Source of the DNA: DASQPR01 sp963836785 | Lineage (GTDB): Bacteria; Actinomycetota; Actinomycetes; Mycobacteriales; Micromonosporaceae | DNA length: 64,000 bases | NCBI GenBank assembly: GCA_963836785.1 | Contig: CAWIKW010000002.1 | Span: forward strand, 558,001-622,000 | Direction of reading: 5' to 3' | Part shown: in pieces, positions 61,484-64,000 of the stretch | How positions within the stretch are numbered: position 1 is the first letter of the stretch | How the letters are laid out: every line of letters begins with the position of its first letter | Program-made: the position numbers and the translations under genes | The notes under the pieces: generated by a model | Seen by the model: only the letters and a program-made list of their open reading frames with translations | Told to the model about the DNA's origin: nothing | Databases searched by the model: none

Positions 61484-61975
61484 ATGAACACCGTGTACCG
61501 GCTCGTCGTCGGCGTCGACGGGTCCGACGCCGGCCAACGCGCCCTCGACTGGGCGGCCGAGGAGTGCCTCCACCGCAACGGCATCGTTACCGCTGTCATC
61601 GCCTGGCACCCTGAACATGTCCTCGACAACGTCGTCATCTCGACTGAAAACGCCGACCCACAGCGATTCGCCCACGAGATCATCACCGAAGCGGTCGCGA
61701 TGGCGCGCACAGCGCATCCCGGTCTGCTCATCGCCGGAGTCGTCGAGAATGGCCGCCCGGCAACGGTGCTCACCGAACGCGCTCAGGACGCCGACATGCT
61801 CGTGCTCGGCAGCCACGGCCACGGCCGACTGTTCCACGCGGCTCTCGGGTCAACCGCCGACGCGGTCGTACGAGCCGCGCCGTGCCCTGTCGTTATCGTT
61901 CCCGCAGTCCGCGGAGCAGTGCACCATCCGGCCGCCCATGACCCGACGGAAGGCATTCCGACCGGCATCCTCTAA
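61484..61975 (+). CDS. Universal stress protein (UspA domain)
   Basis: 163 aa from ATG 61484 (AGGGAGAAGG upstream). It has a single Usp domain: RLVVGVDGSDAGQRALDWA, ADMLVLGSHGHGRLFHAALG and STADAVVRAAPCPVVIV, the G-2x-G-9x-G(S) ATP-binding motif. A short His/Pro-rich tail follows. ATP-binding Usps are DosR-regulon members in mycobacteria. The upstream box and the terminator after the gene suggest a monocistronic hypoxia-inducible unit. Confidence 0.92.
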   Translation: MNTVYRLVVGVDGSDAGQRALDWAAEECLHRNGIVTAVIAWHPEHVLDNVVISTENADPQRFAHEIITEAVAMARTAHPGLLIAGVVENGRPATVLTERAQDADMLVLGSHGHGRLFHAALGSTADAVVRAAPCPVVIVPAVRGAVHHPAAHDPTEGIPTGIL

Positions 61976-61999
61976 ACACGATCGCCAACGCTCACGACG

Positions 62000-62023
62000 G
62001 GCGGGAGGCTTTCGCCTCCCGCC
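62000..62023 (+). terminator. Hairpin after the universal stress protein gene
   Basis: GGCGGGAGGC-TTTC-GCCTCCCGCC, a perfect 10-bp stem with a 4-nt loop followed by TGTTGTG, 24 nt after the stop codon. Confidence 0.88.
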
Positions 62024-62048
62024 TGTTGTGCCGTCCGAAGCCGTCTGT

Positions 62049-62064
62049 CTTAGACGACACTAAG
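62049..62064. promoter_or_regulatory. CTTAG-N6-CTAAG inverted repeat, copy 1
   Basis: CTTAGACGACACTAAG, with one further T/A pair outside it, 147 bp upstream of the membrane protein gene at 62211. The same spaced dyad recurs at 63000-63015. Confidence 0.5.
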
Positions 62065-62210
62065 AAACGGCCACGATAGTGGACCGTGGCGATGTCGGCA
62101 TCGCCGATGCTGCCGACAACCCAGATGATCGGTCTGCGCGTCCTTACTGACGTGGTCGCATCGCGAGTTCCCGCGGCGACTGGCGAAGGACATCAATCCG
62201 AGGGGGATCG

Positions 62211-62936
62211 ATGGTGCTTCGCGCTGTCGTGGTGGATTACGCCCGGCAGGCCGCTGGTCTTTCGCACCGCCGGGATGAGGTGGTTGGATCCAGCGGCGGT
62301 CCGGCCGGAAACGCGCGGCTCACGGCGTGGACCGGTCTGCTGCTGCTGGTGCTTTTCGGCGCCGAGCTGGTCACGCTGATCGACGTTCGCGGCTGGATCG
62401 ACTGGCACATCGTCATCGGGGTGTTGCTCATCCCGCCGGCGCTGGTCAAGACGGCCAGTACGGGCTGGCGGATCGTGCGCTACTACACCGGGAGTCGGCC
62501 GTACCGCGATGCCGGCCCGCCCACGATGGTGCTGCGGATCCTCGGCCCGCTCGTGATCGCCTCCACGCTGGCCGTGCTCGCCTCCGGCATCGCCCTGATC
62601 TTGGTAAGCCCGGACACCGGACGTCAGCCGTTCGTGTCGGCCGCCGGGTTCGGAGTCAGCCTTTTGATGATCCACAAGGCGTCGTTCGTCATCTGGGGGA
62701 TCGTCACCGGCGCCCATACGCTCGGGCGGCTGATCCCGGCGCTTCAACTCACCGTGCTGCGGGCGTTCGACGATCGGCGCGTTCCCGGGCGGCGCCGGCG
62801 GTCAGCCACCCTGGTCGCCGCCGTCGTGTCCGGTGCACTCGCCGCGGTCCTCGCGCTATCCGTCGCAGGCGCCTGGCGAACGGACCTCGGCGACCGCGCG
62901 CATTTTCCAGGCGACCACGCCCACGGCGGTCGCTGA
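62211..62936 (+). CDS. Four/five-helix membrane protein, cytochrome-b561-like
   Basis: 241 aa from ATG 62211 with GAGGGGGAT upstream. Helices lie near residues 38-58, 65-85, 105-130 and 140-175, plus a C-terminal one at 195-220. His residues sit in membrane-proximal positions (IDWHIVIGVLLIPPALVK, LLMIHKASFVIWGIVTGAHT), suggesting a bis-haem b-type cytochrome. It precedes a flavocytochrome gene and could share its electron path. The family assignment is tentative. Confidence 0.65.
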   Translation: MVLRAVVVDYARQAAGLSHRRDEVVGSSGGPAGNARLTAWTGLLLLVLFGAELVTLIDVRGWIDWHIVIGVLLIPPALVKTASTGWRIVRYYTGSRPYRDAGPPTMVLRILGPLVIASTLAVLASGIALILVSPDTGRQPFVSAAGFGVSLLMIHKASFVIWGIVTGAHTLGRLIPALQLTVLRAFDDRRVPGRRRRSATLVAAVVSGALAAVLALSVAGAWRTDLGDRAHFPGDHAHGGR

Positions 62937-62999
62937 GCGGATCAAGCCGTTGCTCGGCGGCGGCGAAGGCGTTGCCAGGCGTTGCCAGGCGGTGCCGTC

Positions 63000-63015
63000 C
63001 TTAGCCGCGGCTAAG
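63000..63015. promoter_or_regulatory. CTTAG-N6-CTAAG perfect palindrome, copy 2
   Basis: CTTAGCCGCGGCTAAG is fully palindromic, 57 bp before the flavocytochrome start at 63072. It matches copy 1 in both arms and spacing. Confidence 0.55.
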
Positions 63016-63071
63016 AATCGTCGGCAACAGTGGGGTGGACGACCGGCACAATCGCAAGGGGGGCGGGGCGA

Positions 63072-64000
63072 ATGGATGCGACGGCGACGCGCCGGACGCG
63101 CCGCATACCGCCGGGCGTCGGTGGCTCTCACCCGCGCGGTTGGTGGCCGGACGCCATCGGCGCAGTCGCCGCCGCGTCGATTCTCATCGTCGTCGCGCTC
63201 TGGGTGCGCGGCGGCAATATCCAAGCCCTGTTCGGCGGCGGCGGCGCGGCCCTGACCTCCGTCGGGCGCCTGACCGGCCTCGTCGCCGCCGATCTGCTGC
63301 TGATCCAGGTGATCCTGATGGCCCGGGTGCCGTGGATCGAGCGGACCTACGGTCAGGACAGGCTGGCTCGCTGGCATCGGCTCGTCGGGTTCACGTCGAT
63401 CAACCTCATGCTGGTCCACGTCTTATTCACCACTCTCGGATATGCCGCCACGGCTCATAGCTCCCTGCTGCCCGAGGCGTGGCAGCTCGTGACGACGTAC
63501 CCGGGAATGCTGTTGGCCACGGCCGCCAGCGCGGCCCTCGTCCTCGTCGCCGTCACATCCGTACGCGCGGCCCGCGCCCGGCTTCGCTATGAGTCGTGGC
63601 ACTTGCTGCACCTGTACGCCTACCTCGGCGTGGGGCTCGCACTTCCGCACGAGTTGTGGACCGGCGCCGACTTCGTGAGCTCCGGAGCGGCCCGCGCCTA
63701 CTGGTGGTTCTGTTACATCCTCACGGTCGGCTGCATCGTCGGCTTTCGGCTCGGGCTGCCGGTCTGGCGAAGCGTCCGACACGACCTGCGGGTCGAAGCG
63801 GTCGTACCGGAGTCGCCTGGCGTCACGTCGATCTATATCCGCGGGCGGGAACTCGAGCGGATGCCCGTACAGGCGGGTCAGTTCTTTCTGTGGCGCTTCC
63901 TCGGCGCACCGGGCTGGACCCGCGCGCACCCGTTTTCGCTGTCGGCGGCGCCGCGGCCCGATCTGCTCCGGATCACGGTGAAGGAGCTGGGTGACGGCAG
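63072..64000 (+). CDS. Second ferric-reductase-like flavocytochrome (3' end beyond window)
   Basis: The frame from ATG 63072 (GGGGCGGGG upstream) stays open to the window edge, 309 codons. Helices begin at residue 25. Haem-type His pairs are in RLARWHRLVGFTSINLMLVH and SWHLLHLYAYLGVGLALPH. The cytoplasmic part has QAGQFFLWRFLG and AHPFSLSAAPRPD (FAD-binding), matching the 41.7-kb protein block for block. The NAD-binding lobe lies outside. An FMN-binding protein and ApbE may follow, as at the first copy. Confidence 0.87.
   Translation, partial: MDATATRRTRRIPPGVGGSHPRGWWPDAIGAVAAASILIVVALWVRGGNIQALFGGGGAALTSVGRLTGLVAADLLLIQVILMARVPWIERTYGQDRLARWHRLVGFTSINLMLVHVLFTTLGYAATAHSSLLPEAWQLVTTYPGMLLATAASAALVLVAVTSVRAARARLRYESWHLLHLYAYLGVGLALPHELWTGADFVSSGAARAYWWFCYILTVGCIVGFRLGLPVWRSVRHDLRVEAVVPESPGVTSIYIRGRELERMPVQAGQFFLWRFLGAPGWTRAHPFSLSAAPRPDLLRITVKELGDG

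Noticed and set aside
62941..62990. Repeat GCGTTGCCAGGC before the second flavocytochrome as an operator
   Set aside because: Just a short local duplication (about 10 bp, two copies) without dyad symmetry; the adjacent CTTAG palindrome is the better candidate.

Overview
The window is high-GC actinobacterial DNA. GTG starts are common, many neighbouring genes overlap by ATGA or GTGA, and the families seen (DevR/DosR response regulator, Acg-type nitroreductases, DUF1918, Pls/PosA-type NRPS terminal domain) are typical of filamentous or soil actinomycetes. I cannot name a genus. No rRNA, CRISPR array, insertion sequence, integrase or prophage gene was seen. The only RNA gene I can support is a selenocysteine tRNA.

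Layout. 0-8.4 kb: an ECF sigma factor with its membrane anti-sigma and a secreted protein (minus strand); a PabB-PabC fusion with broken reading frame; a membrane metallophosphoesterase; a GNAT acetyltransferase; a frame-broken acetamidase/formamidase; a GPR1/FUN34/YaaH transporter. 8.6-13 kb: a complete selenocysteine locus, tRNA-Sec (selC) facing selD-selA-selB. 13-17 kb: small genes, an amidohydrolase and gene debris. 17-25.5 kb: an L-fucose/L-fuconate-type catabolic operon (enolase-superfamily dehydratase, sugar ABC importer, aldo/keto reductase, mutarotase, lactonase, GntR regulator) behind a perfect 24-bp palindrome. 26.2-31.7 kb: a three-subunit formate dehydrogenase whose catalytic subunit reads through an in-frame TGA (Sec193) followed by a SECIS-like hairpin; this is the probable client of the Sec locus. 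31.7-38.2 kb: gnd, a DUF4331 protein, a cellulose-synthase-like glycosyltransferase and a DUF4389 membrane protein.

38.2-50.6 kb and 61.4-64 kb look like a hypoxia/dormancy redox region: Zn-alcohol dehydrogenase (frame-broken), ferric-reductase-like flavocytochrome, FMN-binding protein, ApbE flavin transferase, flavodoxin, DevR-like regulator, two Acg-type nitroreductases, cation/proton antiporter, CBS protein, universal stress protein and a second flavocytochrome at the right edge. GGGNC-N(4-5)-GNCCC sites resembling DevR boxes sit upstream of many of these genes.

Between these two halves, 50.9-61.2 kb is a compact nonribosomal peptide cluster: a PPTase, a membrane protein made of a carrier domain plus the Pls/PosA terminal domain, an A-T-TE synthetase with a truncated condensation domain, a TauD-like dioxygenase, and SbnB/SbnA for L-2,3-diaminopropionate. 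It reads as a split poly-amino-acid assembly line for (possibly hydroxylated) diaminopropionate. I consider it the most interesting system here.

At least four conserved genes (pabBC, acetamidase, selA, Zn-ADH) are interrupted by 1-2 base shifts with no other damage. This looks more like residual assembly indels than gene decay, and it limits confidence in any null-allele conclusion.
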